From assembly GCA_045116915.1 (NCBI GenBank), contig JBGUMQ010000078.1:10473-74472 (forward strand): a stretch of DNA of 64,000 nucleotides. Direction: 5' to 3'. The stretch's first letter is position 1, and every line of letters begins with the position of its first letter. Position numbers and translations under genes: made by a program. A model generated the notes under the pieces. That model saw only the letters and a program-made list of their open reading frames with translations, ran no database searches and was not told where the DNA came from. Below are positions 34,443 to 42,090 of the stretch, one piece after another. Source of the stretch: UBA9732 sp045116915 (GTDB lineage: Bacteria > Spirochaetota > Spirochaetia > Sphaerochaetales > Sphaerochaetaceae).

Positions 34443-36239
34443 CTACCTGCGCAGATACACGAGCAGCACGGTTATGTCGCTGGTCCTGACTCCGTTTATC
34501 CTGGACGCCTGTCCGATGGAATCCGGGCGCACGAGCTTGAGCTTCTCTCGTGATTCGGAACTTATGCCCTCGACCTTGTCGTAGTCGAAGTCCTCGGGGA
34601 TGCGTATGCCCTCGAGCTTGGAGAACCTGTCCACGGCCCTGTCCTGACGGCTGATGTAGCCCTCGTACTTGACCCTGAGCTCCAGCTGGAGCCGCGAGCC
34701 CCTGGGGTATGAGGAGATCTCGGGGATGTCCTTCTCCAGCTCGTCCATGGTGACCTCGGGCCTCTTGAGGGCATCCAGGGCGTTCTTGCCCTGATAGCCG
34801 CGGTGGTGCAGAAGTTCCTGGAGGCTTTCGATCTCCTGTGTCTTCCTCTCCAGTGCCTCCAGCCTCTCCTGTGTGGCGAGACCCACGGAGTAGCCGGTCC
34901 TTGTCAGACGCTCGTCCGCCGTGTCGTGCCTTAGGTTCAGCCTGTACTCGGCGCGGCTGGTGAACATCCTGTACGGCTCCTTGGTGCCCATGGTCACAAG
35001 GTCGTCTATCAGGACGCCTATGTAGGCCTCCGTCCTTTTCAGGACAAGAGGCTGGTCCCCCTTGAGCTTCTGGCAGGCGTTGATCCCCGCCATGAGGCCC
35101 TGGCAGGCGGCCTCCTCGTATCCGCTGGTGCCGTTCGTCTGTCCGGCAACGAACAGGTTCTCCAGCACCTTGGACTCCAGGGACGGCTTCAGCTGGATGG
35201 GATCCAGGTAGTCGTATTCCACGGCATAGGCCGGACGCATGACCACGGCGTCCTCAAGACCTTCTATCGAATGGATGAAGTCCTGCTGCACATCCTCGGG
35301 AAGCGATGTGGAGAGGCCGTTGAGATACATCTCCTCCGTCCCTATCCCCTCGGGTTCGACGAAGACCTGGTGCCTGTCCCTCTCGGGGAAGCGCACCACC
35401 TTGTCCTCTATGGACGGGCAGTACCTCGGCCCCTTGCCGACGATCTTGCCGCCGTACAGCGGGGACCTGTGCATGTTGGACCTGATTATCTCATGCGTCC
35501 TCTCGTTGGTGTACGTGATCCAGCACGGCACCATGGGACGGTCTATCTTCTGGTTCATGAAGCTGAACGGCACGATCTCGTCGTCGCCGTCCTGCCTCTC
35601 CATCCGGTCCGTGTGCAGGCTGGACATCCTGACCCTGGCCGGGGTCCCGGTCTTGAGCCTTCCGACACTGAAGCCCTTGAGCCTGAGGGCCGTGCCCAGC
35701 CCGATGGCGGCCTCCTCCCCCAGTCTGCCGGCGCTTGTGTCGTACTCGCCTATGAATATCCTGCCTTCCATGAACGTGCCCGTGGTCAGGACAACGGCCC
35801 TGGACGTGAAGGTGATGCCCCGCTGCGTCCTTACCCCACAGGCCCTGTGCCCTCCGGAGTCCGTCAGGATGTCCACCACCGTGTCCATGAACAGCTCCAG
35901 TCCGGACTGCTTCTCCAGGGTCTCCTTGGCGAGCCTGGAGTACGAGAACTTGTCCGCCTGGGCACGCGGAGCCTGGACCGCAGGTCCCCTGCGCCTGTTC
36001 AGGATGCGGAACTGTATCATCGTCGCATCTATCAGGAGTCCCATCTGACCGCCCAGGGCGTCGGTCTCCCTGACCAGGTTGCCCTTGGCCAGTCCTCCGA
36101 CCGCCGGGTTGCATGAAAGACGCCCTATCGCGTCCAGGCTCTGGGTTATCAGAAGGGTCCTGAAACCGATCCTGGAAGACGCAAGGCAGGCCTCAATCCC
36201 TGCATGGCCTCCGCCAATGACTATCACATCGTAATCCAT
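34443..36239 (-). CDS. mnmG: tRNA uridine-34 carboxymethylaminomethyl synthase subunit MnmG (GidA)
   Basis: A 598-residue MnmG. The FAD site is VIGGGHAGIEACLASSRIG, and the family motifs CNPAVGGLAKG, TGTFMEGRIFIG and QTNGTSGYEEAACQGLMAG are all present. With MnmE it builds the 5-carboxymethylaminomethyl group on U34 of several tRNAs. AGGTGAT precedes the ATG, 15 bases after mnmE. Length is slightly below the common 620-630 residues, with a normal C-terminal helical domain. Confidence 0.97.
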   Translation of the reverse strand: MDYDVIVIGGGHAGIEACLASSRIGFRTLLITQSLDAIGRLSCNPAVGGLAKGNLVRETDALGGQMGLLIDATMIQFRILNRRRGPAVQAPRAQADKFSYSRLAKETLEKQSGLELFMDTVVDILTDSGGHRACGVRTQRGITFTSRAVVLTTGTFMEGRIFIGEYDTSAGRLGEEAAIGLGTALRLKGFSVGRLKTGTPARVRMSSLHTDRMERQDGDDEIVPFSFMNQKIDRPMVPCWITYTNERTHEIIRSNMHRSPLYGGKIVGKGPRYCPSIEDKVVRFPERDRHQVFVEPEGIGTEEMYLNGLSTSLPEDVQQDFIHSIEGLEDAVVMRPAYAVEYDYLDPIQLKPSLESKVLENLFVAGQTNGTSGYEEAACQGLMAGINACQKLKGDQPLVLKRTEAYIGVLIDDLVTMGTKEPYRMFTSRAEYRLNLRHDTADERLTRTGYSVGLATQERLEALERKTQEIESLQELLHHRGYQGKNALDALKRPEVTMDELEKDIPEISSYPRGSRLQLELRVKYEGYISRQDRAVDRFSKLEGIRIPEDFDYDKVEGISSESREKLKLVRPDSIGQASRINGVRTSDITVLLVYLRR

Positions 36240-36254
36240 ATCACCTGCCCGCCG

Positions 36255-37604
36255 TCACTTCCCGACACAGAAGGATCCGAAGATCCTGTCCAGTATGTCG
36301 TCCGTGGTCACCTCTCCTGTGAGCTCGCCCAATGCCTCCAGGGCCTCCTGTATGTCCATGGACACGAGGTCCAGCGGAAGTCCTTCCTCCACGGCTTTCC
36401 CCGCGGCCTCCAGGGACTGCACGGCCCTGAGGATGTTCTCCTTCTGCCGCGCGCTCTCTATCACCAGCGCGCTGTCGTCCGCAACGCCTACGTCGTCCGC
36501 CAGCCTGGAGGCGATCGCGTCGCACAGTTCCTCGAAACCCTGCCCTGTTGCGACAGACAGATTCATGAACCCGTCCAGACGGACATCATTCAGGTCCGAC
36601 TTGTTCAGCACCGCTATGCATCTGGGATCGTCCGTCACGGACCTGTCGCCCGAATCCGGGTCGGTGGAGTCCGCGAGGTAGATTATCAGGTCCGCCGCAT
36701 CCAGAAGGCTGCGCGAGCGCCTGATCCCCTCCTCCTCGATCTCGCTCTCCGAGAGGTCCCTGAAACCGGCCGTGTCGAACAGCCTGACGGGGATCCCGCG
36801 GATCTCGCACATGGCCTCGATGTAGTCCCTCGTGGTCCCCTTGATGCCGCTGACTATGGAGCGCTCCTCCTTGAGGAAGTGGTTGAAGAGCGAGCTCTTT
36901 CCGGCATTGGAAGGACCGGCCAGGACTATGCGTGCCCCCTGCGAATACAGGCGTCCGGTCCCGAAGGACAACGCTATGGAGCGCAGCGCCCCGATCGCCG
37001 AATCCAGCTTCGCCGAGGGGAACGTCAGGTCCTCCCCGATCTCGTCGTCCGAGTAGTCCAGCTGGACCTCCACGATGCTCATTATATCCACGATGATGGC
37101 TTTGATTTCACTGATACGCTTGAAAAGTGCGCCGTTGAGCCTGTTCAAGGCCATTGTCTTGCCTGTTCTTCCCTGTGCGTTTATCAGCTCGTTGACGGCC
37201 TCCGCGCGGGTCAGGTCCATCTTACCGTGGAGGAAGGCCCTGAGGGTGAACTCGCCCGGAAGCGCCTGCCGGAACCCCAGCGAGCCCATGAGCTCCAGCA
37301 CGGACCTGACGACCTGGAGGCCTCCGTGGCAGGATATCTCCACGGCCTCCTCTCCGGTGTAGCCGTGTCCGTCCCTGTACAGGGTCAGGACCACATCGTC
37401 CACAGGTGTGCCGGAAGCCGGGTCTGCAAGGGTGCAGTACAGGGCCCTGTTGCCCCCGATGGCCGTCAGGTCGCGCCTGCCTTTGACCGCCTTGGCAAGA
37501 GCGGCGATGCAACCCTCCCCGCTTACGCGGACGACGGCTATGGCGCTTCTTGCCCATGCCGTTGCGAGTGCGTAGATGACATCACCTGTGTTGTAGGATT
37601 CCAT
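36255..37604 (-). CDS. mnmE: tRNA modification GTPase MnmE (TrmE)
   Basis: A 449-residue MnmE. The N-terminal formyl-THF-binding domain is followed by a helical region and an inserted G domain with GPSNAGKSS, GTTRDY, DTAG and NKSD. The protein ends in the catalytic FCVGK (family form C-x-G-K). Partner of MnmG in U34 modification. The ATG at 37604 gives the family N-terminus (DVIYALATAWARSAIAVVRVSG). A near-consensus promoter ends seven bases before it and no Shine-Dalgarno sequence exists, so the mRNA should be leaderless. First gene of mnmE-mnmG-rsmG. Confidence 0.96.
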   Translation of the reverse strand: MESYNTGDVIYALATAWARSAIAVVRVSGEGCIAALAKAVKGRRDLTAIGGNRALYCTLADPASGTPVDDVVLTLYRDGHGYTGEEAVEISCHGGLQVVRSVLELMGSLGFRQALPGEFTLRAFLHGKMDLTRAEAVNELINAQGRTGKTMALNRLNGALFKRISEIKAIIVDIMSIVEVQLDYSDDEIGEDLTFPSAKLDSAIGALRSIALSFGTGRLYSQGARIVLAGPSNAGKSSLFNHFLKEERSIVSGIKGTTRDYIEAMCEIRGIPVRLFDTAGFRDLSESEIEEEGIRRSRSLLDAADLIIYLADSTDPDSGDRSVTDDPRCIAVLNKSDLNDVRLDGFMNLSVATGQGFEELCDAIASRLADDVGVADDSALVIESARQKENILRAVQSLEAAGKAVEEGLPLDLVSMDIQEALEALGELTGEVTTDDILDRIFGSFCVGK

Positions 37605-37611
37605 GCTGGGA

Positions 37612-37640
37612 ATTATACATTGATGGTGACTCCTTTTCAA
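37612..37640 (-). promoter_or_regulatory. Leaderless-type promoter of mnmE-mnmG-rsmG
   Basis: Minus strand: TTGAAA (37635-37640), a 17-base spacer and a perfect TATAAT (37612-37617), then TCCCAGC and the ATG at 37604. This is the clearest leaderless candidate in the window. Confidence 0.75.
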
Positions 37641-37656
37641 CGCCGCCTCTTAGCTG

Positions 37657-37662
37657 TATCAT
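37657..37662 (+). promoter_or_regulatory. -10 box of epmA, six bases from the ATG
   Basis: TATCAT (37657-37662) is preceded by TG and followed by GTGCCC and the ATG at 37669. No convincing -35 box exists at 16-18 bases. It lies opposite the mnmE promoter, so the two genes share a 64-base divergent region. Confidence 0.4.
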
Positions 37663-37668
37663 GTGCCC

Positions 37669-38637
37669 ATGAACAGGAACGCGGCGCTTTCAAGAAGCAG
37701 ACTCTACGCCGGAATCAGGCGTTATTTCACGGACAGGGGATACCTCGAGGTGGAGACACCGACCCTCTCACCCGACCTCATCCCGGAGGCCACGATAGAC
37801 AATTTCGGGACCTGGTTCGTCAACGAGTTCTCCACAAGCCGCGAGATGTACCTGATCCCGTCGCCGGAGATCTTCATCAAGAAACTGCTGGCCGACGGAA
37901 GCGGCTCCGTGTTCGAGATCTCCAGGTGCTTCCGCAACTGCGAGCAGCTGGGGAGGATCCACAACCCCGAGTTCAGCATGCTGGAGTACTACACCGTCGG
38001 ATTCGACGAGAAGGACTCCATCGCCCTGACTCAGGACATGATCCGCTCAACAGCCCTCGAAGGCTGCCCTCAGAGCGTCCTGGCTGATTTCGAGGTCATG
38101 ACGGTGCACGATGCCGTTCAGAGGTATGCGGGGATCGATCTCGACGCGCTCCAGAACCCGAGGGACCTCCGCAAGGCCGCAGAGGACCTGGGTCTTCCCA
38201 TCCCCGGACCGGAGCCGTGGGACGACACATTCAACCGCATCTTCATCAACTTCGTGGAGACCGGGATCCCGAAGGACCACCCGGTGTGCCTGACGGACTA
38301 CCCCAGGCAGATCGAATGCCTTGCCGTGGCGCAGGGGAACTACAGACGGCGCTGGGAGCTGTACATCGACGGCATGGAGGTCGCCAACTGCTACCTGGAG
38401 GAGACCGACCCGGACATTGCCGCGGACTACTACCGCACCGAGTACCGGAAACTTGTCGAGCTCAGAAGCGGCAACGGCAAGACCATCCCCGACACGGACG
38501 AGTCGTTCTGCGATGTGCTTTCAAGGCTTCCCAAGTGCTCGGGCGTCGCCATAGGGCTCGACCGCCTGCTGATGGTCCAGACGGGGGCCGCGGACATCGA
38601 CGATGTCCTTCTGTTCCCCTTCTCCCGCATGCTCTGA
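37669..38637 (+). CDS. epmA: EF-P--(R)-beta-lysine ligase EpmA (PoxA/GenX)
   Basis: A 322-residue class II lysyl-tRNA-synthetase paralogue that lacks the anticodon-binding domain, as EpmA does. Motif 2 (VFEISRCFRNCEQLGRIHNPEFSMLEYY) and motif 3 (GVAIGLDRLLMV) are complete. It attaches (R)-beta-lysine to the conserved Lys of EF-P instead of to tRNA. efp and epmB follow immediately, so the whole modification system is in one block. Start at ATG 37669; an upstream GTG in frame lies between the -10 box and this ATG. Confidence 0.95.
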   Translation: MNRNAALSRSRLYAGIRRYFTDRGYLEVETPTLSPDLIPEATIDNFGTWFVNEFSTSREMYLIPSPEIFIKKLLADGSGSVFEISRCFRNCEQLGRIHNPEFSMLEYYTVGFDEKDSIALTQDMIRSTALEGCPQSVLADFEVMTVHDAVQRYAGIDLDALQNPRDLRKAAEDLGLPIPGPEPWDDTFNRIFINFVETGIPKDHPVCLTDYPRQIECLAVAQGNYRRRWELYIDGMEVANCYLEETDPDIAADYYRTEYRKLVELRSGNGKTIPDTDESFCDVLSRLPKCSGVAIGLDRLLMVQTGAADIDDVLLFPFSRML

Positions 38638-38646
38638 CGCCATATC

Positions 38647-38676
38647 TTGCACAAAGGCCGTCATCAATGGTAATAT
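38647..38676 (+). promoter_or_regulatory. Promoter of efp
   Basis: TTGCAC (38647-38652), an 18-base spacer and TAATAT (38671-38676), giving a leader of about 45 bases that contains AGAGGTG before the ATG. efp is thus expressed on its own besides readthrough from epmA. Confidence 0.5.
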
Positions 38677-38726
38677 GGCTACCGCTATTATATTAGGATA
38701 CTGTGAATTATAAGAGGTGATTCATT

Positions 38727-39290
38727 ATGATTAAAGCTGGACAGATCGACAAAGGTACAGCACTTCTGATCAAAGGTCAGCCGTTCATCTGCGTTGAACG
38801 TGAGTTCGTCAACCCCGGTAAGGGTTCCGCATTCGTCAGGCTCAAGCTCAAGAGCCCCTCGACCGGACAGGTCCTCCAGGAGACGATCAAGAGCCAGGAC
38901 AGCGTCGAGGACATCAACGTCGAGATGGTGGACTACCAGTACATGTACAACGACGGCGAGAACTTCCACATGATGAACGTCGACTCATACGACCAGATCG
39001 AGGTCCCCATGGCCAACTTCGAAGGCTATGAGCTTCTCATGAAGGACGGCGAGACATACAGATGCACCGTCTACAACGACGAGATCCTCGACATCCAGAT
39101 CCCCTCGAAGGTCGTCTACCTCGTTGCCGAGGCAGAGGAAGCCATCAAGGGCGATACCGTCCAGGGCGCGACGAAGTTCGTCACCACCGAGACAGGCCTC
39201 AGGGTCAGGGTCCCCATCTTCATCAAGCAGGGTGAGAAGATCAGGGTCAACACCGAGACAAGGGAGTACCTTGAGAGAGTCAACGGCTGA
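38727..39290 (+). CDS. efp: Translation elongation factor P
   Basis: A 187-residue EF-P with three beta-barrel domains. The loop that reaches the peptidyl transferase centre reads NPGKGSAF, with Lys32 at the modification site used by EpmA. Domain III ends with VNTETREYLERVNG, a typical C-terminus. EF-P rescues ribosomes stalled on polyproline. AGAGGTG precedes the ATG and a terminator (39313-39347) follows, separating strong efp transcription from epmB. Confidence 0.98.
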   Translation: MIKAGQIDKGTALLIKGQPFICVEREFVNPGKGSAFVRLKLKSPSTGQVLQETIKSQDSVEDINVEMVDYQYMYNDGENFHMMNVDSYDQIEVPMANFEGYELLMKDGETYRCTVYNDEILDIQIPSKVVYLVAEAEEAIKGDTVQGATKFVTTETGLRVRVPIFIKQGEKIRVNTETREYLERVNG

Positions 39291-39312
39291 TAACAACCGC
39301 CGTACACATGAA

Positions 39313-39347
39313 CGGGCTGTTGCTTGTGCGACAGCCTGTTTTCTTTT
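39313..39347 (+). terminator. Terminator or attenuator between efp and epmB
   Basis: CGGGCTGT (39313-39320) pairs with ACAGCCTG (39331-39338), one G-U pair, loop of ten, followed by TTTTCTTTT. The epmB Shine-Dalgarno sequence (TTGGAG) begins directly after the T-run, so epmB must depend on readthrough. Confidence 0.75.
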
Positions 39348-39356
39348 GGAGACACA

Positions 39357-40403
39357 ATGCCTGTAACAAGCATGCAGCAACTGCAGGAGCACCTGGTACT
39401 CACCGAAGAGGAACTCTCCTGGAAGGAGGGTCCTCTCAGCGTCCCGCTCAGCATAACAGACCATTACATGGCCCTGATCGATCCCGACGACCCGTCGGAC
39501 CCGCTCAGGCGCCAGGTCGTCCCCACATGCCGCGAGAACACATGCGAGGATTCCGAGTCTTCGGACCCGCTCGAGGAAGTGGACCACAGCCACGGGGAGC
39601 GTCTGGTGCACAGGTATCCCAACCGCGTTGCCTTCCTTGCCACGGACATCTGCCCCATGTACTGCAGGCACTGCTTCAGACGCCGCTTCACGGGCAACAT
39701 GGCCGGACCGGCATCCGATGCGGATGTGGCCTCAGCCGCGGAATACCTCAGGGCCAAGCCGCAGATACGTGAGATGCTTCTCACCGGCGGGGATCCGCTG
39801 ACCCTTTCCGACAGCCGGCTGGACAGCATGGTCGGCTCGTTCAGGGAAGCCAGCCCGCATCTGATAATAAGGATATGCACACGGTATCCCGTCTCGCAGC
39901 CGGAAAGGATAACACAGGATCTCGTGGACATGTTCAGGCGGCACGACAGCGCGCCGTTCTACCTCATGACGCAGTTCAACCATCCCCGTGAGCTCACGGA
40001 GCAGAGCATCAGGGCTGTCTCCCTGTTCGTCGATGCGGGGATCCCGGCCATGAACCAGAGCGTGCTGCTCAGGGGAGTCAACGACGACGCCGATGTCCTG
40101 GAGGAACTGTGCAACAACCTCCTCTTCAACAGGATCAAGCCCTACTACCTCTTCCAGGGCGACATGGTCAGCGGCACATCCGCATTCCGAGTCCCGCTTG
40201 AGAAGGGCCTTGAAATCGAGCGCGAGCTCAGAAGACGCCTCTCCGGCCTGGCCATGCCGGCATACACCGCCGACCTCCCGGACGGAGGCGGCAAGGTGCC
40301 GCTCTGCGGAAGCTACATCATCGCAAGCGACAAAGAAAAAGGGTCCTGGACTTTCAGGACCCCTGACGGCGGGACCAGAACCATCGTGGACCCCACCTGT
40401 TGA
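39357..40403 (+). CDS. epmB: EF-P beta-lysylation protein EpmB (lysine 2,3-aminomutase-like)
   Basis: A 348-residue radical-SAM enzyme of the lysine 2,3-aminomutase family. The cluster motif is CPMYCRHC (Cys99, Cys103, Cys106), with LLTGGDPLTLSD and the PLP-lysine region near GGGKVPL. Short length and the position beside epmA and efp identify it as EpmB, which turns (S)-lysine into (R)-beta-lysine for EF-P, rather than a lysine-fermentation aminomutase. TTGGAG lies six bases before the ATG at 39357. A perfect GGGTCCTG/CAGGACCC hairpin lies near its 3' end (about 40340-40361). Confidence 0.93.
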   Translation: MPVTSMQQLQEHLVLTEEELSWKEGPLSVPLSITDHYMALIDPDDPSDPLRRQVVPTCRENTCEDSESSDPLEEVDHSHGERLVHRYPNRVAFLATDICPMYCRHCFRRRFTGNMAGPASDADVASAAEYLRAKPQIREMLLTGGDPLTLSDSRLDSMVGSFREASPHLIIRICTRYPVSQPERITQDLVDMFRRHDSAPFYLMTQFNHPRELTEQSIRAVSLFVDAGIPAMNQSVLLRGVNDDADVLEELCNNLLFNRIKPYYLFQGDMVSGTSAFRVPLEKGLEIERELRRRLSGLAMPAYTADLPDGGGKVPLCGSYIIASDKEKGSWTFRTPDGGTRTIVDPTC

Positions 40404-40421
40404 TATTGAAGATGCTTCAGA

Positions 40422-41486
40422 TCAATCCTGCAGCTGCTCGAGCAGCTTGCGGATCTCCTCCTCCCTCATCCTGTTTCTGATCGCATCGTAATCCTCGGCC
40501 TCCGGAACGGCTTCCTGTGTCTGGGAAGCGGGTTGCTCCTGGGCGGCCTTTGTCGCCTCGACGATCTCCTGCAGCGCGTCCATGAGGTTGGACTTGAGTT
40601 TCTCCATGACAGCCTCGGTCACGCGGTCGACAAGCTCGTCCTCATGCGAGAGGACGCTGTCCGTGACAGCCTTCACGACCTCGTCCTCATGTGAAAGGAC
40701 CTTGTCCGTGACGGACCTGACGATCTCATCCTCGTTGAAGATGACCTCCGGGCTGACAGGCTCGTCTCCGTTGGAGAGCAGTATCGAGGCGACATTCCTT
40801 GTGACGGCGGTGACGACCTCATCCTCGTAGGCCAGAAGCTTTTCCGTGACCTTGCCGGTGACGGTGTCCACGACCTCGTCCTCACGTGCGAGCAGGTTCG
40901 ATGTGACATTGTCGGTGACGGTCTTCGTGACATCCGAAGTGACCTTGTCGGTTACAGTCTTCGTGACGGCATCCGTGACCTTCTTCGTCACATCGGATGC
41001 GACCTTGTCGGTGATTGTCCCTGTGACATCGGCGGCGACCTTGTCGGCCACTTCCTTCACGAAATCATCCTTGTCCGCCATGATGCTGGCGGCCGCCAGG
41101 GCGGATGCCTCGCGGATGATCCCGTCCCTGGCTTCGGCGACGGCATCCTTCACTGCGGTATTCACGATCGCGGAGATATCCACCGTGCCCGATCCGGTAT
41201 CGATATCGATGTTACCGATGGCTTCCCTGATGGCGGCATCGGCATTCCTGCCCGCCTGATCCACGGCCTTGTCGGCATATCTGGAAGCTATGGACTCCAT
41301 CTCGGCCGTGAGTTCGGCCCGGTCGACAGCAGGCGCCTCGGTGGCCTGGGCCGTGGAAGCCGGGGCCTCGTCGTTGAATAGCGCCTCGTATGCAAAGTCG
41401 GTCGGCTTGGTCACGAAGATGACCACTCCGCAGTATATGACCAGCATGATAAGTACTGTCAGCAAAATCAGATTGTTCTTCTTCAC
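40422..41486 (-). CDS. Membrane-anchored protein with long degenerate amphipathic repeats
   Basis: A 354-residue protein of unknown family. One membrane segment (about 5-27, NLILLTVLIMLVIYCGVVIFV) is followed by a low-complexity linker and by about 200 residues of repeats. One set is based on (V)TDKVTSDVTKTVT with about 11-residue steps (about 135-185); the other on EDEVVxxVTxxVxSxL with about 20-residue steps (190-290). A Gln/Glu-rich tail ends it. This predicts a long helical rod or membrane-surface helix in the periplasm. Start GTG 41486 with GAGAGGTG upstream. It is 19 bases downstream of coaE in the polA operon. Confidence 0.75.
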   Translation of the reverse strand: MKKNNLILLTVLIMLVIYCGVVIFVTKPTDFAYEALFNDEAPASTAQATEAPAVDRAELTAEMESIASRYADKAVDQAGRNADAAIREAIGNIDIDTGSGTVDISAIVNTAVKDAVAEARDGIIREASALAAASIMADKDDFVKEVADKVAADVTGTITDKVASDVTKKVTDAVTKTVTDKVTSDVTKTVTDNVTSNLLAREDEVVDTVTGKVTEKLLAYEDEVVTAVTRNVASILLSNGDEPVSPEVIFNEDEIVRSVTDKVLSHEDEVVKAVTDSVLSHEDELVDRVTEAVMEKLKSNLMDALQEIVEATKAAQEQPASQTQEAVPEAEDYDAIRNRMREEEIRKLLEQLQD

Positions 41487-41505
41487 GGTAACACCTCTCG
41501 GCCGT

Positions 41506-42090
41506 TCATGCCTGAAGCGGCAATTCCAGCACCCCAATTCTAACACATATATTCAATACTTGTCGACGAAGTTCGTCAAGATTAAGACCTGCGTTGGAAA
41601 CGACATGCACCGGCACGGAGTAGTCCACGACCCTGAAATCGACATCGGCCTGGGACTTCTCGCGCAGGAGGAACTGCTCCCGTGTTATGCCGTCACGCTC
41701 CAGGGCGCGCTTCAGACGCACCTCGAACGGGGCATCGATGTAGATAACCTCATCGCACAGCAGATGGAAACCGGCCCTGTACAACAGCGCGCCGTTGATG
41801 ACCAGAACTCCGTCCGGATTGGCTTCCTTCCATGCCGTTATCTTCTTTCCAAGCCAGGGATAGAGTATGTCCTCCAGCTCCCTGCGTCTTGCCGGGTCGC
41901 TGAAGACGATCCTCCCGATCGCGGCCCTTGAGATATCCGGCCCGAATGCGGAGCGCACAGCATCGGCGTTCTCCTCGAGGCCGCGGTGGGCCATCCTGTC
42001 CAGGTCCCATACCTCCAGACCCGCCTGCATGAGGATTTCACCGGCCAGGTTCTTGCCGCCGCAGCTCTTGCCCGTAAGACCTATGACCAT
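41506..42090 (-). CDS. coaE: Dephospho-CoA kinase
   Basis: A 194-residue CoaE: VIGLTGKSCGGKNLAG, VWDLDRMAHRGLEENADAV, ISRAAIGRIVFSDPARRRELEDILYPWLG and EVIYIDAPFEVRLKRALERDG match the family. It phosphorylates dephospho-CoA in the last step of CoA synthesis. Its P-loop reads GKSCGGKN, with Asn14 where the family has Ser or Thr; the neighbouring residues are intact, so activity is likely but the Mg-coordinating residue is altered. ATG overlaps the polA stop by one base (TGATG). Confidence 0.9.
   Translation of the reverse strand: MVIGLTGKSCGGKNLAGEILMQAGLEVWDLDRMAHRGLEENADAVRSAFGPDISRAAIGRIVFSDPARRRELEDILYPWLGKKITAWKEANPDGVLVINGALLYRAGFHLLCDEVIYIDAPFEVRLKRALERDGITREQFLLREKSQADVDFRVVDYSVPVHVVSNAGLNLDELRRQVLNICVRIGVLELPLQA

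Noticed and set aside
40340..40361. Terminator inside the epmB 3' end
   Set aside because: GGGTCCTG/CAGGACCC is a perfect stem but no T-run follows and it is within coding sequence.
39357..40403. Lysine-fermentation 2,3-aminomutase
   Set aside because: The protein is short and sits beside epmA and efp; no other lysine fermentation genes are near, so EpmB fits better.
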